Origin: Pseudovirgaria hyperparasitica
Lineage: Eukaryota; Ascomycota; Dothideomycetes; Acrospermales; Acrospermaceae
NCBI RefSeq assembly: GCF_010093815.1
Contig: NW_022985550.1
Coordinates: 2,035,521-2,099,520, forward strand
DNA length: 64,000 nucleotides
Direction of reading: 5' to 3'
Positions 32,549 through 44,592 of this stretch are shown piece by piece (within the stretch, counting starts at the first letter, position 1; each line of letters opens with the position of its first letter). The translations under genes were made by a program, and so were the position numbers. The notes under the pieces are model-generated. The model searched no databases and was not told the DNA's origin. It was given only the letters and a program-made list of their open reading frames with translations.

Positions 32549-35500
32549 ATGTCCGGGGCACGGAGAGTAGCTTTCTTCGGAGGCCAGGGCAGTCGTTCTT
32601 TGTTCAGTCCGGAGCTGTGTGCCTTCGCACAGGCAAATGCGAAGTCATCAGCTGCTGCTGCGCATCTTCTTTCAGCATGTCACACAGCCTTTCTAGATGA
32701 GCTGTACAACTCTATCTCAGATGAGCCTATCGGCTTTAGGGATGAGTTGAGAGAGCTCAGAACAGCAGAAGATCTGCTGAACCCGCCATCAAACACTCAC
32801 AACAACCCTATCATACAAGGCGTCACCCTTTGCCTGCATCAGCTACTAGGCTATCTTGCCAACACGCAGTACACGGCATCGACTGGACTATCTCTCGACC
32901 CGAAGCAGGGCGAGCTTAGCGAAACGGTGGGCTTCTGCTCGGGGGTCCTTCCAGCTATTGTCGTCGCTTCATCGAAGAATATTGCGGAGTACATCGAGAC
33001 AAGTACAGCGGCTGTTCGAGTCGCTTTTTGGATTGGGTTCCGGGCGGCGAGCTTCAGCGAACAATCCGAAGACCACTGGCGAGATTTTCCGTGGAGTTTA
33101 GCCCTAAACGGGTATGGTCCAGAAGTTGTCGAAGACTACAATAGTGATGTGAGTCACCTGATCTGTTCTCATCATCAAGCAAAAGCTGAACTTAACCCGT
33201 CTAGCATCAAGATTCACCTGATCTTCAATTATGTATATCAGCAAAATCGAGCGAAACGTCATTCAGCGTTGCTGGCCCGAGCTTGGCACTGCGCAAATTC
33301 CGATCCGAGTATCTTGATTCAAGACATGATCGGAGCAGCGACCTAGTCCATGTGCACGCCTTGTATCATGGAGGACATCGAATGGAGGATGTCCTACGTC
33401 ATGTGATTGATGATACACGCCGAAGAAGTATCAATTTTCCCTCGAGCGAGGACTTGAAAAGGATATCACTGCGCTCCTCCATTGATGGTCAGGTGATCAA
33501 AGCAGATGCAGAGAGTCGTTCTCTTCTTGAGACCGCAATCAGAAGTATTCTGGTAGATCAAGTCGATTGGAGCAGTACGTGGAAACAAATCAGCCAAGCT
33601 GCACCAAAGACTGAAGTTCTGGCGTTTGGCCCGCACTCGCGTTCACTACTGTCTACAACCACTAGCGATGGCCCAGCGAAGGAGATCAAGACTGAAGACC
33701 TTTCGGGACGGGGAGATAGTTCTCTCCCTGCATATGCGAACGAAGCCATTGCTATTGTCGGTATGGCCTGTCAATTCCCTCAAGGTAGCAACAAGGACAT
33801 GTTGTGGGAGACATTAGAAAAGGGCCTGAACACTGTGGAAGAGGTAAGTCTGACCATTATAGTGCATCCACTTTCTTCTGACAATGTTAAAGATCCCCGA
33901 ATCGCGCTTTGAGGTATCTCAATTCAAGGTAGATCCAGAAAACGAGAAAGGGGCTGGCAGAAAGATGGCTGCTAAGCATGGAAATTTCCTTGATAAGCCT
34001 TGGGCATTCGATCACAAGTTCTTTAATATATCGCCTCGGGAAGCCAAGTCGATGGATCCCCAAGTATGTGATTGAGTATCTGTCCCATCACTATGACTAA
34101 CAAGCCTTAGCAACGACTACTCCTGCAAGGAGCTCTAAATGCACTTAATGACTCAGGGTATATCCCGGATGCAACACCTACATTTCAGAAAGAGACCATG
34201 GGATGCTATGTAGGGGTTGCCACTGGTGATTACACAGACAACCTGAAAGACGAGATTGATGTCTACTACAGTACTGGGACTCTCCGAGCTTTCCTCAGTG
34301 GGAAGATATCTTATCACTTCAAATGGAGTGGTCCTTCCGTTGTCATTGATACAGCTTGCTCGGCCTCGAGTGTGGCTTTGTACCAGGCTTGCAGAGCTCT
34401 AAACAATGGAGACTGCACATCAGCGGTCGCTGGAGGCGTCAATGTCATTAGCAGTCCTGACATGTATATTGGGCTGTCAAGAGCACACTTCCTTAGCAAG
34501 ACTGGGCAGTGTAAAGCGTTCGACGTCACAGCTGATGGATATTGCCGATCTGAGGGCTGCGGCTTGTTCGTCCTCAAGAAGCTGAAGGATGCTGTTGCAG
34601 AGAACGACCGGATTTATGGAGTGATTCGTGGCATTGAGGTCAACCAATGTGGAAATGCTCACTCGATCACGCATCCTCATTCCGAGACCCAACAAGCGCT
34701 TTTCAGGCAAGTTGTGGAGAGAAGTGGGGTAGATCCGACTTCTATCGGAGTCGTCGAGGCTCACGGCACTGGGACACAGGTGTGTATATCGTGGCCTTAA
34801 GTGAGGGTCCTACTGACTGTCCATGCAGGCTGGAGATGCAGCAGAAGTTTCTAGTATCCAGAGCGTGTTTGGGAACAGGCCGACCAATCAACCTCTACAC
34901 TTGACCTCGATAAAGGGGAACATCGGCCATGCTGAGGCTGCTTCGGGGGCTGCAGGATTAACCAAAATCCTCTTGATGATGAACAAGAAGAAGTTGCTTC
35001 CACAAGCTGGGTTCAAGAATCTCAATCCCAAGTTGGCAAGCATCAATTCACACAACATCAAGATCCCAACATCGGTAGAGGAATGGCGCTCAAGACGTGG
35101 TGTGCCACGACGAGCTCTGTTGAACAACTTTGGCGCTGCAGGCTCCAATGCTGCTATCATCGTCGAGGAAGCGCCCGACGGTGCAAAGCCAAAGGAACTT
35201 GTTCAGCGTTCAGCCTATCCTTTTGTCATCTCAGCAAGGACCGTCAAAGCTGTAAAATCGTACTGCCAAGGATGGCTACAACAGCTTGATCAGAATCCTG
35301 ATTTGCATATCAAAGACATCACTTACACCGCGACTGCCAGAAGACAGCCATACGAACAACGATTGGCATTTGCGGTGACATCTGTCGAGGACCTCAAGCA
35401 AAAGCTGCAGACAGATACCGAGCCAAATGCAGTCAATTCAATGCATCGCAAGCCAATTGGCTTCGTCTTCTCCGGCCAGGGTGCTGTTTATCCTGGTATG

Positions 35501-38500
35501 GGCAAAGAATTGTTGCAAACCTGTACAGCCTTCAGCAACACTGTCACACAATGTGACCATCTTCTGAACAACATGGGTTTCCCGAAAGTCTCGCCTCTTC
35601 TTGAGGATGCCCATAACGCTATATCACCAAGTGAATATGTCATTGTATCACAATGCGCATGCTTCGTTCTTGAGGTTGCTCTTGCAAGAACATGGATTTC
35701 ATTCAATGTGGTACCGGATGTCGTTATGGGTCACAGGTAAGATTTAAGATCATGGAAGTATTGACTTCGTGGCTAACGCGATCTAGCTTGGGAGAATACG
35801 CAGCCATGGTGATTGCCGGCGTCCTCAGCCTCCCAGATGCCCTGAAATTTGTTGCCACCCGAGCGAAGCTCATGGTAGACCTGTGTGAAGTGAAGGCCAC
35901 CAGTATGCTTGCCTGCAACATGTCAAGTGATGAGGCCGAGAAACAAATTGCATCGAAACCCGAAAGCTTCCAGGGTTTGACTATCGCCTGTCAAAACAGC
36001 AGAGGAGACTGTGTGGTGTCAGGTCCCGTGTCCGCATTGGATCAGTTCAGTCATCACATCAAATCTGCCGGGGCTAAATGTAAACGTCTTGACGTTCCCT
36101 ACGGTTTCCACTCAGGGGCATTGGATCCAATCATCGAACCACTATCCAAGGTCGCAGCCGAGATGAAGATCTCGGCACCAAAAGTTGCTTTTGGCTCGAC
36201 AGTCTCCGGCAAGCTTCTTGACGAGACAGCCATCACACCAGAATACTTCACCAATCAGACAAGGAACACGGTGCTTTTTGCAGACCTCATGGAGTCCCTA
36301 GCTTCCCGATCCGAATTCAACTCTGCAACGTACCTGGAGATCGGCCCAGCTCCCATCACCCTTCCCATGATCAAGAGCGGACTAGCTGATGGGGACAGCC
36401 AGTTCCTCCCTTCACTAAAGAAGAACGAAAACCCCTGGACCACATTGGTCAGTGGTATCACCAAATTGGCACTGGCGAATTACACGATGCATTGGCGTAA
36501 CGTCTTTGATGGATCTCAAGGTAATGTCATCGACGGCCCAGACTACCCATTGGACAAGAGTGAAATGTTTGTCCCTTACAAGGAGCCCACACGACAAGAG
36601 TTGTCCTCGGTTCAGAGCACAGAAATGCAGGATGCAGCTGGCCCCTTGGTGCCCAGAGAGCTTAAAAGCAATGAAGAGGGTTCAGAGTTGTTTGAAAGTG
36701 ATACCGATGTTCTGGGGAAGTTCATCCAAGGACACATCGTTGGTGGTGTAGTAAGTGCCTTCCTCCTGATTTTGTTCTCCAAAAGTTTCTACTTCACGGA
36801 CAAACGCTAATCATCCCAAGGCACTATGCCCAGCAAGTGTATACCATGAGATGGTTCTCGAAGCTGCAACACGCAATGATAACAGTAACACCTCGACCGG
36901 CGAAACTCTGACTGTCAACGAGATCACCTTTGACAAGCCTCTGATATACGATCCCAAAGGCGACAAGAGAATCGTTCAGCTCACATTGCACAAGAAGTCT
37001 GCAGACGGCACAAGGGGTTTCACATTCTCCTCTTTCGTTGAAGGCCATGACGAGAAAGAAAAGGTTGACCATTGTTTCGGCATGATTCAGCCCCAGAAGA
37101 CTTCCAAACTACAAAGCAGCTTCAAAAAGATGGCGGCCATCGCGAAAAGGCAAAAGTCACACCTTGATGGAGTCGCCAAAGACACCTTCCACACGCGCAT
37201 GCTATATGAGACAGTGTTCCCTAGGGTTGTCGACTACGGCAAGGAGTATCAAAGTATCAAGAATCTGACCGTTACGGAATCCGGCTCTGAGGGACATGGT
37301 CAATTCCAGCTACCAGATCCGCCTGTGGACGAGCCATTCGTTCTGTCGCCCACTTTCGTGGATACACTCCTACACGCAGCCGGATTCATTGCCAACAGTC
37401 ATGTTGACGCGCACGAGGCGTGCATTTGTACCCGCGTGGAGCAGATCAACATTCTGTACGACAACCTGGATCAGAGTCAAGAGTTCAAGGTCTACTGCAG
37501 TCTGATGGATTACATTGAGGGCACGCTCCTCGGTGATGCTTATGCGGTAGATCAGAGAGGACAGGTTGTGGCTGCGGTGGAGGGCATGCACTTCAAGAAG
37601 CTGTCACTCAGGGCGTTCCAAAACCACTTGGCCCGTGCCAGTGGACGTGGCAGAACTACTATCCAGCAGCCTGCTCCTGTCACCAAAGCCCCTATCAGAA
37701 ATCCCACCACGCCTCCTCCCCAAAAAGCTGCACCCAAAGCTGCTGGTGGCGTTGGGAAAGACGAAATCATCGCCACAGTCGCGGAGACCGTATCGAAAGT
37801 ATGCGAAGCACCTCCGGCAAGCATCACGGCGCAGTCAGAACTGTCTGATCTAGGCATGGATTCATTGATGCAGATTGAGCTTGCAGATGCACTCAAGAAA
37901 CGCTTCCCAAGCCTTGCCATCGACAAAAATGCTCTCCTGAACAGCACCACTGTCAAAGACATCCAAGACCACATTATCGCAGTAAGCCCCGCTCCATCAC
38001 AACAAAAGAGCAGCAACATTCAAAGACCCAAGTCCTTGAACTTGGAAGACACGAACGCGCGTCTGCAGCAAGCCAAGAGTAGCGAGCTCAAATACACTCC
38101 ACCCGAGGCACCAGTCAACAAGGTCAAGGACCTGATTGCAGAAGTATGTGGCATCTCCGGGGGGGAAATCGACGCTGAAAGCACGATGGAAAGCCTGGGA
38201 ATGGACTCGCTGATGACCATTGAACTGAAGACCGAGTTCAAGAAGCAACTCGGCGTTGAAATGCCCGAGATTCATGGCGACTTCACCCTCGACACGCTTC
38301 TCAGCTTCATCGACAGCTCGAACAGCTCGGAGACCAGCGCTACGCTGTCCACGAACACGGATAGTGGGTTCATCTCTCCACCCTCGACAGTGACTTCCAC
38401 CATCTCTTCGCCAACCCGAGAGTCCAAGCCGGCCATTCCAACGCTCATCCAGTCTGGACCCAAAGACAAGCCTTCGATGTACCTGTTCCACGACGGAAGT

Positions 38501-39219
38501 GGTACCGTCGGTATGTACAAGGGACTCAGTGATCTTGGGTGCACCCTGTACGGTATCTCCAACCCTGGATTCGGCGACCGTGATCACTGGGCCAAATCGA
38601 TCTCAGACATGGCCACCAGCTACGCATCCGCGATCTCGGCATCCTCAGAGAAGCCTGTCGTCTTAGGAGGTAAGGTCGCACAATGATACATTTGTCCATC
38701 ACGTACTTACACTCTATAGGCTGGTCATTCGGTGGTGTCGTCGCCTTCGAGACCGCACAACACCTCGCACGACTCGGCAAGCAGGTCAAGGGCGTCATAC
38801 TGATCGACTCACCATGTCCGAAAGACCACACTCCGCTCCCCGAAGAAGTGGTCAAGCATGTCCTCAAGCCCATGACGGACTCCAAAGCAGGGAGGTCTGC
38901 TGCCACGGTTGCAAATCAATTCAAATGGCATGCGGCAATGCTGGGCAAGTATAACCCTCCCGCAGATGCGTCCGAGGTTCCATACATCATGCTCCAGAGT
39001 GCCGAGACGTTCGATACGTCTGGCCAGTGCGGTGTCAAGTATCCATGGCTCGAGGACCAGCGGGAGCGTGCTCGTGCTATCGACGGATGGCAGGAAGTCC
39101 TGGGCCGGAAGGTCAAGACGCTGCAGATTCCGGGCGATCACTTCCAGCCGTTTACGAAGGAGTGTGTGGGGAAAGTATCGGAGCAGTTGAGGGAAGCATA
39201 CAATATTGTTACGAAGTAA
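32549..39219 (+). CDS. Non-reducing polyketide synthase, SAT-KS-AT-PT-ACP-ACP-TE
   Basis: Eight exons: 32549-33148, 33205-33843, 33893-34063, 34111-34779, 34829-35736, 35787-36750, 36821-38669, 38720-39219 (introns 47-70 nt, all GT-AG). 2099 aa, normal for this class. SAT: GFCSG with Cys130, and His255 in YHGG. KS (about 378-805): Cys553 in DTACSASS, His688 in HGTGT, His727 in GHAEAAS. AT (about 904-1215): FSGQGA and GHSLGEY with Ser996. PT (about 1275-1590): His1312 in GHIVGG, then [11 protein letters not shown], and Asp1498 in [10 protein letters not shown]. Two ACPs, each LGMDSLM, with Ser1665 and Ser1780. TE (about 1867-2099): Ser1936 in GGWSFGGV, His in PGDHF. There is no methyltransferase or reductase domain, so release is by the TE. 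All catalytic residues are present. The order matches orsellinic-acid-type, DHN-melanin-type and CTB1-type synthases; product ring size cannot be read here, though the TE and reductase partner favour a small aryl acid. Confidence 0.97.
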
Positions 39220-40533
39220 GTAGTTTAAGGATGGCAACAGACTGCATGAGCGTTTTGTTTTCGAGCGATTTGAGTTTTGGCGTTTTTAGTTAGGGGTCGG
39301 CCATAAAGAATGTACACTGCAAGCATAGCCAATGATAGTTACGACATTTTCCATATTTTCCGCATCAGAGCCGGATTCATGACTTGAAGAGTGCACACTC
39401 GGTTACAGGGTACCTTTCGCAGATTGAACTTATGTTTCCTAAATCAGGTTCGACAAGATGCCCTAGTCCAGACTGATACGCATCAAGCCCGTCGCTTTGT
39501 TATGTACGACCTTCACTCACTGTGCCATCATGATTCTGGAGAACATAGTCATCCGACACGATACGAGGTGCATTCACTTCAGGGTATCATGTTTACTTTA
39601 GCTGAAGCAAGACAGAGTCCCAGATCATATATCTAGGTTCATGACAGTGTCCCCTTGAACAGTACCACTCCGTCACGTAGCTGCAAGAATATGTGAATAA
39701 TCTCGCGATTCGCTATGGAGAAGGCATTGTACATAAGACGTACACTACGAGCTACGTCACTGCAACCTATCGCTGCTTCATCCACACCATACCATACCAT
39801 TTCACATAACATAATACCATGCAATACAAGATGAAACAATAGCATGAAGAACGGCACACGACATCCCTCCTACATATACACACCCGTCCTCCATCCCATC
39901 CCGCCCGATCTCATCCCCTTCACTTGGGTATACACGGTGCGTGTCATAGCTCTGAGCTCTGAGTTGTGGTCACTATGTTATGATAGAGTGGCTACTAAAT
40001 GTATATGATAGAATCTAGATATAGTCTTCGTCCCTCTTCATCCCCTTGCTTCACTTAGACGTACTACATACTACATCTAAATCGCACATGACATCTGACA
40101 CGCTACTTCTACGTCCCCATATCTCACATACAACACACTTGATGATGCCCAGCGACATCACCGTTCCTCATATCATGCCCTCACTCATACTATACACAAC
40201 ACACTGCCTGCGCACTACGTGAACCAACCACTTTGCCACCCCATAGATACCCAATGAACACTGCAGCAAAACACAACACCACCAATCCACGACAGCACAA
40301 CAAAACACAACACAACACAGAACCCCCATCCCTTCACCGCACCCAGCCATCTACGCGCGTACTTAAAACCCCCAGTTCCAGTTCCTTCCTACAGCACACA
40401 CTCTCCCTACTCTACCCACCCGATACCATCCGCACCACACAGTACACAGTCCACACTATACACCCACCCAGCCAGCCAACCAGCAAACAACAAACCTCCA
40501 AAAGCCGCATCCACAAACAAACCACACCAAAAG
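39220..40533. other. Intergenic, A/C-rich towards the next gene
   Basis: 1.3 kb after the PKS stop. No tailoring enzyme or transporter is seen. The last 300 bp before 40534 are very C/A-rich (cacaacac-type), a leader for the next gene. Confidence 0.5.
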
Positions 40534-41440
40534 ATGCAGCCCTTCAACTACAACAACACACAACACGACCCCTTCGCCGCCGGCGCAAGCGTGGGCATGC
40601 AGCAACAGCAAGGTAACCACTTTCTCCCTCGCCCCTTTCTCCCTCGCCCCTTTCTCCCCCGCCCCTTTCTCCTCTCATAACCCCCTATTCCCCCTTTTCT
40701 CCCCTCCTCTCGTAAACCCCCTTTACCTCCAAAGCACACTAGACTAACCCCGCCCCTTCAAACCAGCGAACTACTCAATGGGCAATGGCATGGGAGGCAT
40801 GGGCAACGGCATGGGAGGCATGAGAGGCATGGGAGGCATGGGCAATATGGACAACATGGGAAACATGGGCAACATGCCCAACAGCATCCCCCCAACCCCC
40901 AACACACCCCACGCCCAACCCCACAACATGATAGGCACAGACAGCGACCCAGGCTTCAACGGCGAAAACATGTACGCCGGCCCAGCAGCACACCACCAAC
41001 ACCAACGCATCCCCCAAGCCCTCGTCCCACACGCCTACGCAGGACAACAAGCCCAGCAGCACCAGGCAGGCATGAACGCCGGCATGATGCACAACGACAT
41101 GCACAACGACATGCACCCCAGCACAAACACAACCCCCCACCCCCCAACAGGCACGCACTCCCAAATCCGCACCCTACGAGCCCACTCTCGCGCAGGACGA
41201 CAAATCACCGATTCCTTCCTGCGGATGTACCCGGAGTTCCAGCGGATGCAGAAGCAGCGGGCGCGGGCGCAGGCACCACGGGGGGGCCGCGGCGGGTGGA
41301 CGCGCGGAGACGAGGTGGTGTATGGGAATACGGAGAGTCAGTTGCGGAGTATGCAGCGGGAGGCGGAGCGGATGATTCCGGGGTATAAGCTTGATGTTGC
41401 GGCGTGGCGGTATTTGGTTGGGAGGAGGGTGAGGGTTTGA
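40534..41440 (+). CDS. Hypothetical Met/Gly- and Gln/His-rich protein
   Basis: Two exons, 40534-40612 and 40767-41440, 250 aa. The 154-nt intron begins GTAACC and ends CCAG, and contains a tandem 15-bp pyrimidine repeat (see findings). The N-terminus is MQPFNYNN followed by a short poly-Gln. Exon 2 opens with about 40 residues of MGNGMGGM-type repeats, then a His/Gln/Asn-rich disordered part, and finally a more ordered basic C-terminus (SQIRTLRAHSRAGRQITDSFLRMYPEF, then RGGRGG and YGNTESQLRSMQREAERMIPGY). No family recognised. The basic and RGG features could mean nucleic-acid binding, but this is weak. The C-terminal 90 residues are the part most likely to be conserved. Confidence 0.65.
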
Positions 41441-41566
41441 GAGGGGGGGGGGGGAATAAGGGGCTGGGTGATATGGCGAGGAGATTGGCAATGTAGAGAT
41501 GGTGGTAGAGGTGATGGGAATTGTTGCGTTTGTAGCGATCATGCTATAGCATACATACATGCGAGT

Positions 41567-43488
41567 CTAGCCTACGAGTGCAGCTTTGCCGCCGCCGTAT
41601 TTACCCTGTGGCCCGTCGAGATGCGCATCTAGCACAGCTGTCGTGCCGTTTAAAACGCTCTGAATCGCTTCGGCCAGCTTCACCTCCAGCTCCTCGGCCG
41701 TGCTAGCATGCGCAGCCCAGATCTCCCCACCAGACGCAGCCTTTGCGATACCAGCATAGTCCGGTGTCGGCGCAAAGCTGATGTTGAGGTCCTCGTTCGA
41801 CACCTTCGAGCCTTCGCCGTCGGGGTGGACGAGAAGAAGCGATCTACGAGGCGCGTTCCAGCCCTTGTTGTTGAGGACGATAGTGAGGATGGGGATGTTG
41901 TAGCGTTGCGAGATCCAGTATACCGAGCCGGGGACGGAGAAGAGATATGTGCCGTCGCCCACGATCTGGCAGACGAATCGCTTCTTGCCGTAGTAGTCTG
42001 TAGCTAGTTTTATGCCCAACGCGCCGCCGCCGCTCCATCCGAGACCGCCTCCGCCGCAGTTGATCCATGATCCGGGCAGCGAGCATTGCAGTTGATCTGC
42101 GACAAAAGCACCATTCGTCACGGCTTCGATGGCAAAAATGGTATCCTGGGGAAGAAGTGCGCGGAGGCGAGATGTTAGGTACGAAGTTCCATACGACCCG
42201 TCCTCTCCAGGCACAGCCTGACTCGCTATTGTCTGAAGTTTTTTTGTGTACGATGACAGTCGCTTTGCTTCCAGTTCAAGTTGATGTGGCAAGCCAGTCA
42301 TCTGGAACAGTTCCGGGTTAGAGCAGATGAAGCCAACCAGCTGCGAAATGGCCGTGAAACTATCGACCCGGTAGCGCTTCATGGCATTAATGTAGAACAC
42401 GGGCATCTGCTGTTTGAGCGGATCCCCATCGATGTGGAAGACGATTGCGCCGTCTTTCGGCTTGCATTGTGTGTTTATCCAGGGTACATCGCAGTCTAAC
42501 ACGATGATGACGTCTGCTGTCGTGATACTGTCGTCTACACCATATCGCATGCCAAGCCATGCAGGATGGTTGGCAGGAAAGCACATGTCGCAACCTCCAG
42601 TGTCAAGCACTCGTAGCCCCTTGACAATATTGGCAAGCTGGACGAGCTCTCCGGGACAGTCATGATTGCGTCCGCTGTAACCACAGATGACCAGGGGCTC
42701 CTTTGCATTCACCAGCGAGCCTGCAATGGTCTCTACTGCTGACAGAGGTAGCGCAGCTGGCTCGACTGGAGTCCAAAAACTTTGGTCCAGAGCGTACGGC
42801 TCGATGACCTGTTCCATGGGCTCCCTGGCGCCGTACAAATATACCGGTCCTTTTGGATCACTCGTGGCAAACGACAGCGCCCTGTTCACCATCTGCTTGA
42901 TATTCTTGCCTGTCTTGATCTCTCCCGTATAACGGCAGTACTGCGCCACGATCTGCTTCTGATCCGGGACGTCTTGTATCCAATGGATATACTCTGTCCG
43001 GGACCCACGCTCTTCTCCTTCGATGGTATATGGCGACAACCCGGCAAAGATCAGCACTGGCGCGCGTCCACACGCGGCATTGTGTACCGCTGCACCGAGA
43101 CCCTGCGTTCCCACGTCGACATGAACGATGACGCACTGTGGTTTGTTCGTGAGGCGCGCAAACCCGTCGGCCATGGAGAGTGCTACCATCTGAGGCATGA
43201 CCGTCAGCCATCATGTTCGAGGACACACATGCTACAAAGGTAATGGAAATGCGTACAGACCTCGTTCGGACATGTTATGATGCGCGGAAACTCGCCATCC
43301 TTCTCTTTCTTGCCCTTGACCATAGCCTCAATGATGCTTGGGTGGTCGCTCCCCAGGTTTACAAAGCAGTGCGTGACACCGGCTTCCCATAATGCCTCGA
43401 AGAATGCAAATGATGTTGTATATAGGCCTGCACCACGCACGTCGCTCGGACGAAGACGTTTGCTAGGAACGGCATTAGAACCACTCAT
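41567..43488 (-). CDS. Thiamine-diphosphate-dependent enzyme (acetolactate synthase/benzoylformate decarboxylase superfamily)
   Basis: Two exons, 43488-43261 and 43189-41567; 71-nt intron with a GTCTGT donor and CAG acceptor. 616 aa, normal for the superfamily. The PYR domain has VTHCFVNLGSDHPSIIEAM and the catalytic Glu76 in CPNE, placed at the exon junction. The middle domain has a DTGGCDMCFPANHPAWLG stretch. The PP domain carries the ThDP/Mg motif GDG (487-489) ... NN (516-517), with GGGGLGWSGGGALGIKLA ahead of it. Typical members decarboxylate 2-oxo acids or join aldehydes; the exact reaction is not determinable. Not a housekeeping acetolactate synthase by sequence feel: no mitochondrial presequence and an unusual active-site neighbourhood. 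It lies 2.3 kb beyond the PKS with one gene between, so it is a possible but unproven cluster member. Confidence 0.88.
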
Positions 43489-44106
43489 CGTGGCAGCAAT
43501 TGAGATGAGAGACGTCGTGTGAAGCTCAGTAGGACGACACCAAGGCGCTGGTGAATGCTACCAACGCTGAAGTGTGAATGAGACATATCAGACATGATTA
43601 GCTGTGACATGATGTGGAGCAAATCCTTTGATCATTGATGCTTCCCCTCATGTTCGGTAGTGAAGTGCGGGTACCTGGACCTGATTGTTCTCGTGACGCG
43701 TACATTTCAGAATGAATATCTCATCTGAGGTTAGCACATTGATGGCTTGCATTCATATCGTAATCTGTTCTTTCGCAACAACGCTATCTCGCGCGTCGCT
43801 ATGTAAAATGTTCATATATGCTGCGTTAAGCTATGTCCGTTGGTATCATGCAACCGTAATATCATGCCCCATGAGCCAAATCCGCTCAGATCATAAAAGA
43901 AACGCCCATATGCTCCGCGCCAGAAAAAGTCATATCAATCGTCACAGGACTGATGCGTCAAACAGGTATCATGTCGCACGTCGCATGCAAAACAATATGT
44001 ACAGAAAAGATTTTGGGTGCCGCGGCTAGGAGATGGAGAGCAGCAGTAGGTCCGGTCGAGGGGTCAGGAGAGTTGGTGAGTGTGAAGGCTTTGAAGACGC
44101 GGGAAT
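43489..44106. other. Intergenic, promoter of the ThDP enzyme
   Basis: 618 bp upstream of the ThDP gene (minus strand) and downstream of the next minus-strand gene. A plus-strand frame at 43712-44029 has random composition. Nothing else seen. Confidence 0.45.
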
Positions 44107-44592
44107 CTATCCCTCGTGCTTGCGAACCATTCCCGTCACAGGCTCGAGCCTGACAGCAACGGCCTCTCGCATGGAGTACCGTCTGAAATGGTGCGGACTC
44201 TCGACTGTCGGCTCAGGGGTCGCAGGTGCGTGGTCCAAGGTCATGACGGTTTCGTCTGACGCCATTCGACTCGGAAGCATGGTCTCGTGGTAGGTCATGA
44301 AGTCGACCGGCTTCTCCTTTTCCTTCATGATGGAGTCGCTGCTAAACCGTGAGGCGAGCGTTACGCCGCTGAGAGTTGCCGAGTCGTCGAAGGGCTCGGC
44401 GGCATGGCCACAACCCTTTGTTGGCTTGAAATAGAAGTACAGCCAGATACCGAGGGCGGCGAAGAAGATGACCAAGAACGTAGCGATGCCGGCGATGAGG
44501 CCGATGATGGTCTTTTCGGGGAAGTTGACCGACTGTCGGCGCATGAGCTGTGCTCGCGTCTCGTCCAGGAGGTCGATTGGTATCGGTGCCAT
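44107..44592 (-). CDS. Small single-pass membrane protein, hypothetical
   Basis: 161 aa, one exon, ATG at 44592. One strong membrane helix at about residues 28-54 (TIIGLIAGIATFLVIFFAAL and on), preceded by a short polar N-terminus and followed by KPTKGC and a Ser/Thr/Glu-rich cytosolic tail with several SRF/SRM/RYS-type phosphorylatable sites. The layout (short outside, one helix, disordered inside tail) is that of fungal wall-sensor-like or hypothetical membrane proteins, but there is no signal peptide and no outside domain. Family unknown. The single coherent helix with balanced flanks and its own ATG supports a real gene. Confidence 0.6.
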   Translation of the reverse strand: MAPIPIDLLDETRAQLMRRQSVNFPEKTIIGLIAGIATFLVIFFAALGIWLYFYFKPTKGCGHAAEPFDDSATLSGVTLASRFSSDSIMKEKEKPVDFMTYHETMLPSRMASDETVMTLDHAPATPEPTVESPHHFRRYSMREAVAVRLEPVTGMVRKHEG

